A DNA stretch of 64,000 nt. Origin: Sphingopyxis solisilvae (GTDB lineage: Bacteria > Pseudomonadota > Alphaproteobacteria > Sphingomonadales > Sphingomonadaceae). The position numbers and the translations under genes were made by a program. Below are positions 27,075 to 35,963 of the stretch, one piece after another (position 1 is the first letter of the stretch; each line of letters starts with the position of its first letter). The DNA lies in NCBI RefSeq assembly GCF_015475875.1, contig NZ_JADKYM010000013.1, positions 30,732 to 94,731 on the forward strand, given 5' to 3'. Below the pieces are notes generated by a model. That model did not search any database and was not told the origin of the DNA. It saw only the letters and a program-made list of their open reading frames with translations.

Positions 27075-27599
27075 ATGAAAAGTCCGATCACCCGGCGCCA
27101 TCTTTTTGGCTTGGTTGCGGCCGGGTCGGGGATGATGCTTGCGGGCTGCAATTCTTCCTCGCGGCCAACGGCAGCGGAAGAGAAGAATGGCAACGCGCGC
27201 ACGCCGGTCGCCAATGCGACGAAAAGCAGGCAGATGCTCGTCTATCGCGATCCCGAATGCGGATGCTGCGAAGCGTGGGCGGATATCGCACGCAAAGCCG
27301 GCTATCAGGTGACCGTCGAGAACCGCGCGGACATGGCTGCGGTCAAGGCGCGACTTGGCGTGCCTGACCAGCTGGCGTCGTGCCACACGGCCGTCATCGG
27401 TGGCTACGCAATCGAGGGTCATGTGCCGATGCGGCATATCGCGAGACTCCTCCAGGACAATCCACGCGACATTCGCGGAATTGCCGTGCCCGGTATGCCG
27501 CGCGGCTCTCCGGGCATGGAAATGCCCGATGGCAGTGCGGACGCATTCGACGTGATGGCATTCGGCGGCGACGGCAAGATTTCTGAATTTCGCGCCTAA
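27075..27599 (+). CDS. DUF411 metal-binding lipoprotein
   Basis: 174 residues. Tat-like start (TRRHLFGL) and a lipobox (MLAGC, about residue 25), then a DUF411 domain: VYRDPECGCCEAW, a Cys cluster like that in periplasmic copper-binding members. Then LASCHTAVIGGYAIEGHVP and GIAVPGMPRGSPGMEMP. The thiol/Met content fits copper handling. It starts one base after the DUF305 gene and ends the operon. Confidence 0.85.
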   Translation: MKSPITRRHLFGLVAAGSGMMLAGCNSSSRPTAAEEKNGNARTPVANATKSRQMLVYRDPECGCCEAWADIARKAGYQVTVENRADMAAVKARLGVPDQLASCHTAVIGGYAIEGHVPMRHIARLLQDNPRDIRGIAVPGMPRGSPGMEMPDGSADAFDVMAFGGDGKISEFRA

Positions 27600-27650
27600 C
27601 GTCGCGCCACGGCTGACGCGGCCGCTGCTCCGACCGGTGGTATCTCCTCT

Positions 27651-27675
27651 CCCGCGCCGCTGCCGGGGGCGCGGG
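27651..27675 (+). terminator. Hairpin after the copper operon
   Basis: Arms CCCGCGCC (27651-27658) and GGCGCGGG (27668-27675), about 50 bases past the DUF411 stop. Without a T-run, so it could be a weak or factor-aided terminator. Confidence 0.4.
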
Positions 27676-27900
27676 GGCTTGCGCGCAGCGCCTCGGGCCA
27701 GCGTGAACCATTCGAAATGGCCATCAGCATGAGTAGTCCGGTCTCCGGCGATTCGCGCGTCCGTCAGGAATCGTTCGCAACAGCCGCGGCGCGAGACGGC
27801 CAGCAAGCGAGAGTCGCTGTAATTTAATTACCAGAATTTGAGATATGACTACGCGCCGCAGGTGCGGGCTCGCTCCACAGGAAAAAAAATGTCTTGGGCA

Positions 27901-27927
27901 TGAGGGGTAGGTCTTTGGCGTGCGTAT
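27901..27927 (+). promoter_or_regulatory. ECF-type promoter of TonB receptor-PepSY operon
   Basis: TGAGGGGT (27901-27908), 13 bases, GCGTAT (27922-27927): full consensus match. The receptor ATG is about 127 bases downstream. Confidence 0.75.
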
Positions 27928-27991
27928 AAAGCATATCCGATGCGACCAAGCGAAATGAATCTAACCTATTGAAGTTAGGCAATAATTTCTA

Positions 27992-28007
27992 TTGACCTGT
28001 ATATACA
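27992..28007. promoter_or_regulatory. Putative HutC/GntR operator before the TonB receptor
   Basis: TGTATATACA (27998-28007) is a perfect 10-base palindrome and directly follows TTGACC, a possible -35. HutC-type GntR repressors bind palindromes centred on GTATATAC or GTATGTAC, and a HutC-like gene lies at the end of this gene group. Occupation would hinder both local initiation and read-through from the ECF promoter. Confidence 0.5.
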
Positions 28008-28053
28008 TTTGATGCTCTCTACGGTTCATAACGTAACCAACAGGGGGTTTCGC

Positions 28054-30756
28054 ATGTCGATCAAAAAATCATTGCTCGCGAGCGCGGCGGTGGTCGCAAC
28101 TATCGCAACGCCGGTCTTCGCGCAGGAAGGAGAGGCCCCCAGGCCCGCCGCGGAGGCCAGCGATGCGGGGAGCGATATCGTCGTAACCGGCTCGCGTATC
28201 CGGCGTCAGGATCTGGCCGGTGTCGGCCCCGCCACGGTCGTTTCGGCCGAGCAGATCGAGAACACCGGTCTGGTGAATATCGAGACGGTGCTGCAGCGCC
28301 TGCCCGCCAACGCCGGCTTTGCGGGCAACCAGACCTCGGCCTATTGGGCGAACAACGGCTATGGCACCGCGCAGGTCAACCTGCGCGGTCTCGGGATCAA
28401 GCGGACGCTCGTGTTGCTCAACGGTCGTCGCCTCGTCGCGGGCGGAACCGGGGCGAACTCGTCACCCGACCTCAACATGATCCCGGTCGTCGCGCTCGAG
28501 CGTACCGATGTGCTCAAGGACGGCGCCTCCGCGATCTATGGCGCCGACGCGATGGCGGGCGTTGTCAACCTCGTGACGCGGACCGACTATGAAGGTCTCG
28601 GCCTCAGCGTTCGCCAGGGCATCACCGAAAAGGGCGACGGATCGGATTTCACCGCGGACCTGATCTGGGGCATCCGCAACGACCGCGGCGGCTTCATGGC
28701 TGCGGTGACCTACCAGAAGACTAGCGCAGTCAACATGGCGACCCGCGCACCTTGCTCGCTTGCGGAAACCACCCCTGGCACACTTGGCTGCGTCAACAGC
28801 GCCTCGACGATCGGCGGCCGCGCGGTGCTGCCGAACGGCCAGCAGATCAATTTCAACCAGGTCCTCGGCGGCAACGGCAACTTTTTCGAGCCCTACAGCG
28901 CGGCGAAGCATAATTTCAACTCGAACCCATTCCTCAACGCGGTTAGCCCGGTCGAACGTGTCAGCACGGCCTTCTTCGCTGACTATGACCTGACCGACAA
29001 TATCGAGGCGTTCGGCGAATTCCTTTATACCTTCCGCAAGTCGAACCAGATTGCGACGCCGGGCACGCTGCGCAATCTGTCGATCGCGGCGAGCAACCCG
29101 ACCAATCCGACCGGGCAGAACATCGTCCTCATCCAGCGTCGTCTCGCCGAGCCGGGGCCGCGGCAATTCTTTCAGGAAACCGACACCTGGCAGGGCACCT
29201 TCGGCCTGCGCGGCAAGCTGTCGAATGACTGGGGCTGGGAAGTCGCGGGCGCCTTCGGTCGCAACACGGCCGTGGATGGCTCGACCAATATTGCCAATCT
29301 CGAACGCGTCCGGAACACGATCAATACCGGCGTTTGTAGCCCGGCGCCTGGCGCGGCTATTCCGTGCGGCGACTATCTCGGGTTTGGCGACCTGACTCCG
29401 CAGGTGCTTGACTATATCCTCTTCACGTCGCGCGATCGCGGCGGCAACGAGCTCGCAACGGTCACCGCCGACCTCAACGGCGATCTGTTCAAGCTGCCCG
29501 CCGGGCCCGTCTCTTTCGCGGCCGGTGTCGTCTATCGCAAGGAAAAGGGCTGGCGCGATCCCGATCCGCTGACGGTGCTGGGCATTGCCAACACCAACCA
29601 GCAAAGCCCGATCTCGGGGACGAGCATCGCAAAGGAAGCCTATCTCGAGCTGTCGGTGCCGATCCTTGCCGATACGCCATTCTTCCAAGCGCTGACAGCG
29701 GGCGGCGCGGTCCGCTATTCAAACTACGACCTCTTCGGCAGCGACTGGAACTATAAGGCAAGCCTCGACTGGGTCATCAACGACAGCGTCCGCCTCCGCG
29801 GCACCTACGGCACCGGCTTTCGCATCCCGAATGTCCCCGAACTGTTCGGCGGCGTGTCCGAAGGCAATCTTACGACGACCGATCCCTGCTCGCGCTATTC
29901 GACAAGCGGCAACGCCGGGCTGATTGCCAATTGCCAGGCATCGGGCGTCCCGGCAAACTATGTTCAGCTTGGCACGACGATCCTGACAACCGTTGGCGGC
30001 AACGAGGATCTTCAGCCCGAAAGCTCGACGACCTGGACGGTTGGGACGGTTATATCGCCCAAGGGTCTGGTTCCCGGCCTTTCGCTGACCGCCGACTGGT
30101 TCGACATCAAGATCAAGGATGCGATCCGCGCCATCCCGGGTTCGACCAAGCTTGCCATCTGCTACGCCAGCGCCAACCTGTCGCATCCCTTCTGCGACGA
30201 TTTCACGCGCAGTCCGCTGACTGGAGAGGTCACCTTCCTTTCGGCGCAGCCGATCAACACCGGTCGCGAGGAGATGAACGGCCTCGATCTTGGCCTCGTC
30301 TATAATAATGACATCGGCAGCGTGAATGTCTCGCTCGACGTCAACCTGACCTACCTCAACAAATATGTCGTCCTGCCCTTTCCCGGCGGCGCGCCGATCG
30401 ATTTTGACGGCTTCATCGGCGGCGGCAACGGCGGTTATCCGAAGTGGCGCGGTTATGGTGTGCTGACCGCCGAAAAGGATGGCGTCAGCGCGACCTGGTC
30501 GACCCAATGGATCGGCAAGGCGACCGACTTCAATGCGGCTCCCGGAGAAATCGGCTACAGCACGCCGAACGTCTTCTATCACAATCTTCAGGTCGCCTTT
30601 GAGATCGACGAGAAAACGCGGTTCCAGGTCGGCGTCGATAATCTGTTCGATCGCAAGGCGCCCTATATTCAGAGCTTCACCGATGCGAACACCGACACGA
30701 TGACCTATGACCTGCTTGGGCGCCGCTTCTATGTCGGCTTCCGGACGGCATTCTGA
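28054..30756 (+). CDS. TonB-dependent outer-membrane receptor (copper-regulon linked)
   Basis: A 900-residue receptor. Signal peptide (MSIKKSLLASAAVVATIATP, ends FAQ), TonB-box-like DIVVTGSRI at about 38-46, plug domain with VNLRGLG, RTLVLLNGRR and LKDGASAIYGADAMAGVVN. Then a 22-strand barrel ends with LLGRRFYVGFRTAF, a terminal Phe. ATG 28054 follows AGGGGG and starts the signal peptide, while the reading from 28009 is less likely. Ligand unknown. Location behind the ECF-type promoter and before two PepSY genes suggests a metal chelate or siderophore-like compound. Confidence 0.9.
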   Translation: MSIKKSLLASAAVVATIATPVFAQEGEAPRPAAEASDAGSDIVVTGSRIRRQDLAGVGPATVVSAEQIENTGLVNIETVLQRLPANAGFAGNQTSAYWANNGYGTAQVNLRGLGIKRTLVLLNGRRLVAGGTGANSSPDLNMIPVVALERTDVLKDGASAIYGADAMAGVVNLVTRTDYEGLGLSVRQGITEKGDGSDFTADLIWGIRNDRGGFMAAVTYQKTSAVNMATRAPCSLAETTPGTLGCVNSASTIGGRAVLPNGQQINFNQVLGGNGNFFEPYSAAKHNFNSNPFLNAVSPVERVSTAFFADYDLTDNIEAFGEFLYTFRKSNQIATPGTLRNLSIAASNPTNPTGQNIVLIQRRLAEPGPRQFFQETDTWQGTFGLRGKLSNDWGWEVAGAFGRNTAVDGSTNIANLERVRNTINTGVCSPAPGAAIPCGDYLGFGDLTPQVLDYILFTSRDRGGNELATVTADLNGDLFKLPAGPVSFAAGVVYRKEKGWRDPDPLTVLGIANTNQQSPISGTSIAKEAYLELSVPILADTPFFQALTAGGAVRYSNYDLFGSDWNYKASLDWVINDSVRLRGTYGTGFRIPNVPELFGGVSEGNLTTTDPCSRYSTSGNAGLIANCQASGVPANYVQLGTTILTTVGGNEDLQPESSTTWTVGTVISPKGLVPGLSLTADWFDIKIKDAIRAIPGSTKLAICYASANLSHPFCDDFTRSPLTGEVTFLSAQPINTGREEMNGLDLGLVYNNDIGSVNVSLDVNLTYLNKYVVLPFPGGAPIDFDGFIGGGNGGYPKWRGYGVLTAEKDGVSATWSTQWIGKATDFNAAPGEIGYSTPNVFYHNLQVAFEIDEKTRFQVGVDNLFDRKAPYIQSFTDANTDTMTYDLLGRRFYVGFRTAF

Positions 30757-30766
30757 GGCTATCGTC

Positions 30767-31471
30767 ATGGCTATCCGCTGGCCGTTGCTTGTACGGCGAA
30801 CGCATAAATGGTTGGCCTTGTTGGTCGGTGCCCAGGCTCTGCTCTGGACGCTGACTGGCTTCTACATGGTGGTGGTGCACATCGACACCATACATGGCGA
30901 CCATCTGGTGCGCGCGCCGGCGACCGAAGTTATCGACCTTGCCGGCCTTGCTCCGCCCTCGCGAATCGTTGCGGCCGCACCCGGCGTTTCGGAAATCCGC
31001 TTGCAGCGATTTTTCGGGTCCCCGGTATGGCGAGCCGAGACGCCGGAAGGCGCGAAACTGTTCGATGCCCGCTCAGGTGCGCCGCTGCCTGCCCTGACCG
31101 AGTCCCAGGTCCGCGAGCAGGCGCGGCGCATCTATACGGGCGAGGGCAAGATCGTTTCGGTGCAGCTGCTTGCGAAGGCGCCGCAGGAAATGCAGTCGCG
31201 CAAGCCGCCCTATTGGCAAGTCGAGTTCGAAGGCTGGAACCGTCCGACGCTCTATCTGTCGCCGCAGACGGGCGAACTCATCTCGCGCCGCCACGCCCTG
31301 TGGCGCGTCTTCGACTTCGCGTGGATGCTCCACATCATGGATTATGACGAACGGACCGACGTCAACAACCCGCTGCTCCGCGTCGCGACCTGGAGCGCCT
31401 TTGCCATGGCGCTGACGGGCGCGTGGCTGCTGATCTGGTCCTTCAAGCGCCGAAAGAAGAAGACGGCATGA
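30767..31471 (+). CDS. PepSY-domain membrane protein
   Basis: A 234-residue protein with hydrophobic helices at about 18-40 and 205-225 enclosing a periplasmic PepSY region. It starts with RTHKWLALLVGAQALLW and ends with VATWSAFAMALTGAWLLIWS and a basic tail. PepSY_TM proteins next to TonB receptors include reductases that release iron from chelates (FoxB type). ATG 30767 has GAGG 8 bases before it. The stop overlaps the start of a second, similar gene (ATGA). The paired His in TM segments could hold haem (inference). Confidence 0.82.
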   Translation: MAIRWPLLVRRTHKWLALLVGAQALLWTLTGFYMVVVHIDTIHGDHLVRAPATEVIDLAGLAPPSRIVAAAPGVSEIRLQRFFGSPVWRAETPEGAKLFDARSGAPLPALTESQVREQARRIYTGEGKIVSVQLLAKAPQEMQSRKPPYWQVEFEGWNRPTLYLSPQTGELISRRHALWRVFDFAWMLHIMDYDERTDVNNPLLRVATWSAFAMALTGAWLLIWSFKRRKKKTA

Positions 31472-32202
31472 AACGCATCCGGCTGACGCCGCTCTTTTTC
31501 CGTCGCGTCCACAAATGGGTCGGCCTTATTCTCGGGCTCCAGTTCCTGCTCTGGGCCTTGAGCGGCTCGGTCATGGCGCTTCTCGACAAGGACAAGGTTG
31601 GTGGCCACGGCGGCGGCATGTCGCATGCGCATCCCCTGCCTGCTGGCGAGTATTTCGACGTCGCTGCCTTGCCGCGCGGCGAACCTGTCACGGGAGTTCT
31701 CTTGCGCGATCTCGGCGCCCGGCCGGTCTATGAACTTCGTACGACCAAGGGCACCCGCCTCGTCGATGCCACCACCGGTAAGGACATGCGCGTTGATGAG
31801 GACATGGCGCGCGAGGTCGCGTCGATGATGAACGAGGCGCCGATCCAGAAGGTCAGCATACTCGCCAGGCCAAACCTTGAAGCGCGCGATCATGACGGGG
31901 CGATGTGGCGCGTCGACTTTGCCGACGCCGAGAACAGCAGCGCCTATGTCTCGCTCGACACCGCGCGTTTTCTTGTCATGCGCGGCGATACATGGCGGAC
32001 GTGGGACTTCTTCTGGATGCTCCACAACATGGATTATCTGAACCGGAAGAGCTTCAATCACCCGCTGATCATCTTCGTCGCCTTCGGCGCGCTGTGGCTG
32101 TCAGGGACCGGCTTCTATCTGCTCTTCAAAAGCTTCAGCCGTGCCGATTTCCGCTGGCTGCGTCGGCGCCGCAAGCCTGCGGTGACCCGCAGCACGGCCT
32201 GA
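31468..32202 (+). CDS. PepSY-domain membrane protein, second copy
   Basis: 244 residues. It parallels the preceding gene: FFRRVHKWVGLILGLQFLLWALSG, a periplasmic domain, the shared FDFAWMLHIMDYDERTD-like segment (here FFWMLHNMDYLNRKSFN), and a last helix plus basic tail. The two look like tandem paralogues of half-size that may form one membrane reductase. Metal-like HGGGMSHAHPL lies just after the first helix. Confidence 0.82.
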   Translation: MKRIRLTPLFFRRVHKWVGLILGLQFLLWALSGSVMALLDKDKVGGHGGGMSHAHPLPAGEYFDVAALPRGEPVTGVLLRDLGARPVYELRTTKGTRLVDATTGKDMRVDEDMAREVASMMNEAPIQKVSILARPNLEARDHDGAMWRVDFADAENSSAYVSLDTARFLVMRGDTWRTWDFFWMLHNMDYLNRKSFNHPLIIFVAFGALWLSGTGFYLLFKSFSRADFRWLRRRRKPAVTRSTA

Positions 32203-32217
32203 CGCAACGGTCGTCAG
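32199..32217. terminator. Small hairpin between converging PepSY and HutC-like genes
   Basis: Arms CTGACG (32199-32204) and CGTCAG (32212-32217) with a 7-base loop cover both stop codons. Weak evidence for a two-way terminator. Confidence 0.3.
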
Positions 32218-33014
32218 TCGTCGATCGAGAAGGCGGCCGAGAGTTCGAAGCGTGAGCCGGGATGTGTCAGCCAGGCGTGCGAGACGAGGCGGGAATGGCT
32301 CCATGTCCGGCGCGTCATCCGCAGTACCGGTTCGGAGTCCGATAGCCCGAGCATGCTGTGCGTTTGCGCGTCGGGCATCTCCGCGCGAACGCGATGTTCA
32401 ACCCGCTCGAGCGGCGCGGTGCGCGTCAGATATTCGTTCGGCGTCGTCTGCGTGAAGTCCATCTTTCCATAGTCGGGGGCGGCCGAAGCGAGCACAAAAC
32501 GCTCTTCGAGCTGGATCGGGAATTCCGCTTCGTGATGCACGATGATCGAGTGGAACAATTTTGTCCCGACCGGCACTTCCAAAAGCGCCGCCATTTCGGC
32601 ATTGGCCCGGATCTCGTCATTCTGCACGACACGGGCACGATAAACATGGCCGCGCTCGCGTATTTCTTCCGCAATATTACGGATTTCGATCATCTGGCCG
32701 ATGGGCTTCGGCTCCGCGATGAACGACCCGCTGCCTGCGCGGCGAACCAATATGCCCGCGGCCTGCAGCTCGCGGAGGGCTCGGTTCGCGGTCATGCGCG
32801 ATACGTCGAACTGCTGCACCAGTTCAGCTTCCGAAGGAACACGGTCGCCGGGCTTTAAGTGGCCGTCCCGAACGGCGTCGCAAATGCTTTGCTTGATAGC
32901 CGCATAGCGTGGCGCAGCGCGGTTGTCCTTGTCCTCGGCTTTGCCTGGCCGGGAACCAGCTGGTCTCTTTGAATTGTTTGAACCGCTTCCGGCTGTGCGA
33001 GGGCTGAAATCCAT
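32214..33014 (-). CDS. GntR-family regulator, HutC subgroup
   Basis: A 266-residue repressor-type protein. The linker-rich N-terminus (about 1-35) precedes a GntR winged helix (AAIKQSICDAVRDGHLKPGDRVPSEAELVQQFDVSRMTANRALREL), then a UTRA effector domain with FHSIIVHHEAEFPIQLEERF and DAQTHSMLGLSDSEPVLRM. UTRA proteins of this type answer small acids such as urocanate. ATG 33014 or 33050 may be used. ATACA and a degenerate partner occur about 5 bases before ATG 33014, a possible autoregulatory half-site. The operator candidate at 27998 suggests control of the TonB-PepSY group. Confidence 0.82.
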   Translation of the reverse strand: MDFSPRTAGSGSNNSKRPAGSRPGKAEDKDNRAAPRYAAIKQSICDAVRDGHLKPGDRVPSEAELVQQFDVSRMTANRALRELQAAGILVRRAGSGSFIAEPKPIGQMIEIRNIAEEIRERGHVYRARVVQNDEIRANAEMAALLEVPVGTKLFHSIIVHHEAEFPIQLEERFVLASAAPDYGKMDFTQTTPNEYLTRTAPLERVEHRVRAEMPDAQTHSMLGLSDSEPVLRMTRRTWSHSRLVSHAWLTHPGSRFELSAAFSIDD

Positions 33015-33077
33015 AACCCGTCTATACAGGTTGGTGCGGGGAAATTCCAAGCGGCTGAACGGGCGAAGGAAAAAATA

Positions 33078-33833
33078 TCATGTCCCCGGTAAACCCGCCA
33101 TTTCGGCCGGCGTGATGACAGGCTCGTTGCGGTCCTTCCGCTCCGAATAGCGATCCACGAGCTGGTCGGCATGGCCGCGCGTCAGCACGGTGAATCGCAC
33201 CAGCTCCTCGGCAACATCGACGATGCGGTCGTAATAGCTCGACGGCAGCATGCGGCCCGCCTCGTCGAACTCGGCATAGGCCTTGGCGACGCTCGACTGG
33301 TTGGGGATGGTGATCATTCGCATCCAGCGGCCGAGAATGCGCAGCGTGTTGACGCTATTGAACGACTGCGATCCTGCCGAGACTTGCATCACCGCCAGCG
33401 TGCGCCCCTGCGTCGGGCGCAGACCTTTATAGGCGAGCGGCAGATGGTCCACTTGCGCCTTCATGATCCCGGTGATCTGTCCGTGCCGCTCGGGGCTGCA
33501 CCAGACCTGGCCTTCCGACCAGAGCGAATGCTGGCGCAGTTCTTCGACCGCCGGATGATCGTCGTCGGCGATCAGGTCGGGAAGCGGAAGGTCGGACGGA
33601 TCGAAGATGCGCGTTTCGCAGCCGAACAGCTGGAGCAGGCGCGCGGTCTCCTCGACGACGAGCCGCGAATAAGAGCGCTCGCGCAATGATCCATAGAGCA
33701 GGAGGATACGCGGCGCCGGGTCGAGCGGACCCAGCCCGAGGCCGGGACGCGACCGGATATATTCGGGGCTCAGCGCCGGAAGATGGCCGGGTTCGGCGAG
33801 CTTGCGCAAGCGGGAGAAGGTTGGGGCGGTCAT
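33078..33833 (-). CDS. arsH: ArsH NADPH-dependent FMN reductase / organoarsenical oxidase
   Basis: 251 residues. Flavodoxin-like core with [18 protein letters not shown] (FMN phosphate loop), [22 protein letters not shown] and [26 protein letters not shown], typical of ArsH. It oxidises trivalent organoarsenicals to less toxic forms in an NADPH-dependent reaction. It is the last gene of the ars operon, 5 bases after acr3. Confidence 0.93.
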   Translation of the reverse strand: MTAPTFSRLRKLAEPGHLPALSPEYIRSRPGLGLGPLDPAPRILLLYGSLRERSYSRLVVEETARLLQLFGCETRIFDPSDLPLPDLIADDDHPAVEELRQHSLWSEGQVWCSPERHGQITGIMKAQVDHLPLAYKGLRPTQGRTLAVMQVSAGSQSFNSVNTLRILGRWMRMITIPNQSSVAKAYAEFDEAGRMLPSSYYDRIVDVAEELVRFTVLTRGHADQLVDRYSERKDRNEPVITPAEMAGLPGT

Positions 33834-33838
33834 GTAGG

Positions 33839-34903
33839 TCAGTCTTTCGCGGGGACAGAGGCCGGAAACCAGCGGCGTCCGAACCAGAAGGCGACGTTGA
33901 CCAGCAGGATAAGTACCGGCACCTCGACGAGCGGACCGATGACCGCGGCGAAGGCGACCGGGGACGCAAGGCCGAAGGCGGCGATGGCAACAGCGATCGC
34001 GAGTTCGAAATTATTGCCCGCGGCCGTGAAAGCGACCGCGGTCGTGCGCGGATAATCGGCTTCGATGAGCTTCCCCATCCAGAAGCTGATGACAAATTGG
34101 ACGACGAAATAGATGGTCAGCGGGATCGCGATCCGCACGACGTCGCCAGGAATGGTGACGATCTCGCTTCCCTTGAGGCTGAACATTGCGACGATCGTGA
34201 AGAGCAGCGCAACGAGCGTGATCGGCGCGATCTTCGGAAGGAAGCGCGTCTCGTACCAGTCATTCCCCTTCGCGCCGGCCAGTATCTTGCGGGTCAGGAA
34301 GCCGGCGAGGAACGGGATGCCGAGATAGATCAGAATCGCCTCGGCGACGGTCCAGAAGCTGACGTCGATCACGCTGCTTTCGAGCCCGAAGAGCGGCGGC
34401 AGCACGGTCAGGAAAAACCAGGCATAGACGCTGAAGAAGAGGATCTGGAAGATCGAGTTGAAGGCGACGAGCGCCGCGACATATTGATTGTCGCCCTTCG
34501 CAAGCTGGTTCCAGACGATCACCATCGCGATGCAGCGGGCGAGGCCGATGAGGATCAGGCCCGTCATATATTCGGGCTTGTCGGACAGGAAGATCACCGC
34601 GAGCGCGAACATCAGCACGGGTCCGATGATCCAGTTCTGGATCAGCGAGATCGCGAGAACGCGCTTGTCCTCGAACACCCGCGGCAGCTCTTCATAGCGG
34701 ACGCGCGCGAGCGGCGGATACATCATGAGGATCAGGCCGATCGCGATCGGGATGTTGGTCGAACCCCAGGAGAGGCTGTCGATCGCGGCGGGGAGCCCGG
34801 CGAAGGTCAAGCCGAGCAGCACCCCCAGCGCCATCGCGAGGAAGATCCACAGGGTCAGATAGCGGTCGAGAAACGAGAGACGTTCGCGCTTCGGTTGCGT
34901 CAT
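33839..34903 (-). CDS. acr3: Arsenite efflux permease Acr3
   Basis: A 354-residue inner-membrane transporter with ten hydrophobic segments. The conserved Acr3 patterns [21 protein letters not shown] (catalytic Cys in TM4) and [18 protein letters not shown] are present. It extrudes As(III) produced by the two arsenate reductases upstream, driven by the proton gradient. It belongs to the BASS-related Acr3 family and not to ArsB. Confidence 0.95.
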   Translation of the reverse strand: MTQPKRERLSFLDRYLTLWIFLAMALGVLLGLTFAGLPAAIDSLSWGSTNIPIAIGLILMMYPPLARVRYEELPRVFEDKRVLAISLIQNWIIGPVLMFALAVIFLSDKPEYMTGLILIGLARCIAMVIVWNQLAKGDNQYVAALVAFNSIFQILFFSVYAWFFLTVLPPLFGLESSVIDVSFWTVAEAILIYLGIPFLAGFLTRKILAGAKGNDWYETRFLPKIAPITLVALLFTIVAMFSLKGSEIVTIPGDVVRIAIPLTIYFVVQFVISFWMGKLIEADYPRTTAVAFTAAGNNFELAIAVAIAAFGLASPVAFAAVIGPLVEVPVLILLVNVAFWFGRRWFPASVPAKD

Positions 34904-34914
34904 CGTATCTCTCC

Positions 34915-35346
34915 TCAGGCGCCGACGCGATTGCCGGCGTCGTCGACGACCTGCTCGCCGTCTTCCTTGGCAAAGGCGCCGCGCTGCGCCGCTGGAAGGA
35001 GATCGAGCACCGCTTCCGAGGGACGACAGAGCTTCACGCCGAGCGGCGAGACGACGAGCGGCCGGTTGATCAGGATCGGATGCGCCATCATCGCGTCGAT
35101 GAGGGCGTCGTCGTCTAGGCCCGGATCGCCGAGACCGAGATCGGCATAGGGCGTGCCCTTTTCGCGGAGGAGGTCGCGCGGAGCAATGCCCGCCCGTGCG
35201 ATCAGTTGTTCAAGCAGCGCGCGCGACGGGGGCGTCTTTAGGTATTCGACCACATGCGGTTCGATGCCAGCGTTGCGGATCATGGCGAGCGTGTTGCGCG
35301 ACGTGCCGCATTCGGGGTTGTGGTAGATGATGATGTCGGTCGTCAT
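34915..35346 (-). CDS. arsC: Arsenate reductase ArsC, glutaredoxin-coupled type
   Basis: 143 residues of the ArsC/Spx fold. Catalytic Cys in [15 protein letters not shown] (about 8-22) and the substrate Arg region in [11 protein letters not shown]. It reduces As(V) to As(III) with glutathione and glutaredoxin. Overlaps the low-molecular-weight phosphatase-type reductase gene by four bases. The presence of both reductase chemistries in one operon gives two electron sources. Confidence 0.93.
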   Translation of the reverse strand: MTTDIIIYHNPECGTSRNTLAMIRNAGIEPHVVEYLKTPPSRALLEQLIARAGIAPRDLLREKGTPYADLGLGDPGLDDDALIDAMMAHPILINRPLVVSPLGVKLCRPSEAVLDLLPAAQRGAFAKEDGEQVVDDAGNRVGA

Positions 35347-35864
35347 TCGGTGGACTCCGCCTGGTGGCTCGCGCCCTCGGCGCGGCCGATTTCCTTGAGC
35401 TTCCGGTCCATGGCCATTTCGTCGATGTTGTCGTGCGGAAGCGCGAGAAACAGCGAGATGCGGTTCGACAGATAGTGGAGCGCGCGTTCGAACGCTTCCC
35501 GTTGACCCGAACCTTCAACCGCGGCCGGGTCCTCGATCCCCCAATGCGCGCTCATCGGCCTGCCAGGCCAGATCGGGCATGTCTCGCCAGCGGCATTGTC
35601 GCAGACGGTGAAAATGAAATCGATGCCGGGGGAATCCGGGCCTGAGAATTCATCCCAGCTCTTCGAGCGCAGGCCCTGCGTTTCAAAGCCGAGTTCCTTG
35701 AGCAAAGCGAGTGCCTGTGGATGCACGTCGCCCTTCGGGAAGCTGCCTGCGCTATACGCGCGAAACCGTCCTTCGCCCGCCCGGTTCATCAACGCTTCGG
35801 CGAGGATCGAGCGCGCGCTGTTGCCCGTGCAAAGAAACAGCACATTATAGGTCTTGTCGGTCAT
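35343..35864 (-). CDS. Arsenate reductase, low-molecular-weight phosphatase type
   Basis: A 173-residue protein. P-loop CTGNSARS (about 12-19) near the N-terminus, DFIFTVCDNAAGETCP in the middle, and a long acidic C-terminal helix. This fits thioredoxin-linked arsenate reductases of the LMW-PTP fold. The tail (last about 25 residues, [11 protein letters not shown]) is extra. First reductase after arsR, 99 bases downstream. Confidence 0.9.
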   Translation of the reverse strand: MTDKTYNVLFLCTGNSARSILAEALMNRAGEGRFRAYSAGSFPKGDVHPQALALLKELGFETQGLRSKSWDEFSGPDSPGIDFIFTVCDNAAGETCPIWPGRPMSAHWGIEDPAAVEGSGQREAFERALHYLSNRISLFLALPHDNIDEMAMDRKLKEIGRAEGASHQAESTE

Positions 35865-35963
35865 CGGCGACTCCTCCTTGAGGTCCAGCGTGCGCGAATA
35901 GGCGCCCGCGTTGAAATTCGTTCGGGCAATTGACGGCGATCTATTGTCGGAAGGCGCGAGCGC

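Larger units (their letters stand above)
27600..28053. other. Intergenic region between copper operon and TonB receptor
   Basis: No credible gene. It holds a GC hairpin (27651-27675), then unusually AT-rich DNA from about 27815 with a 13-base palindrome GTAATTTAATTAC (27819-27831). Further on are the ECF-type promoter (27901-27927), an inverted CTAAC/GTTAG pair (27961-27978), and TTGACC joined to the palindrome TGTATATACA (27992-28007). The receptor leader from the ECF promoter would be about 120 bases. Confidence 0.6.
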
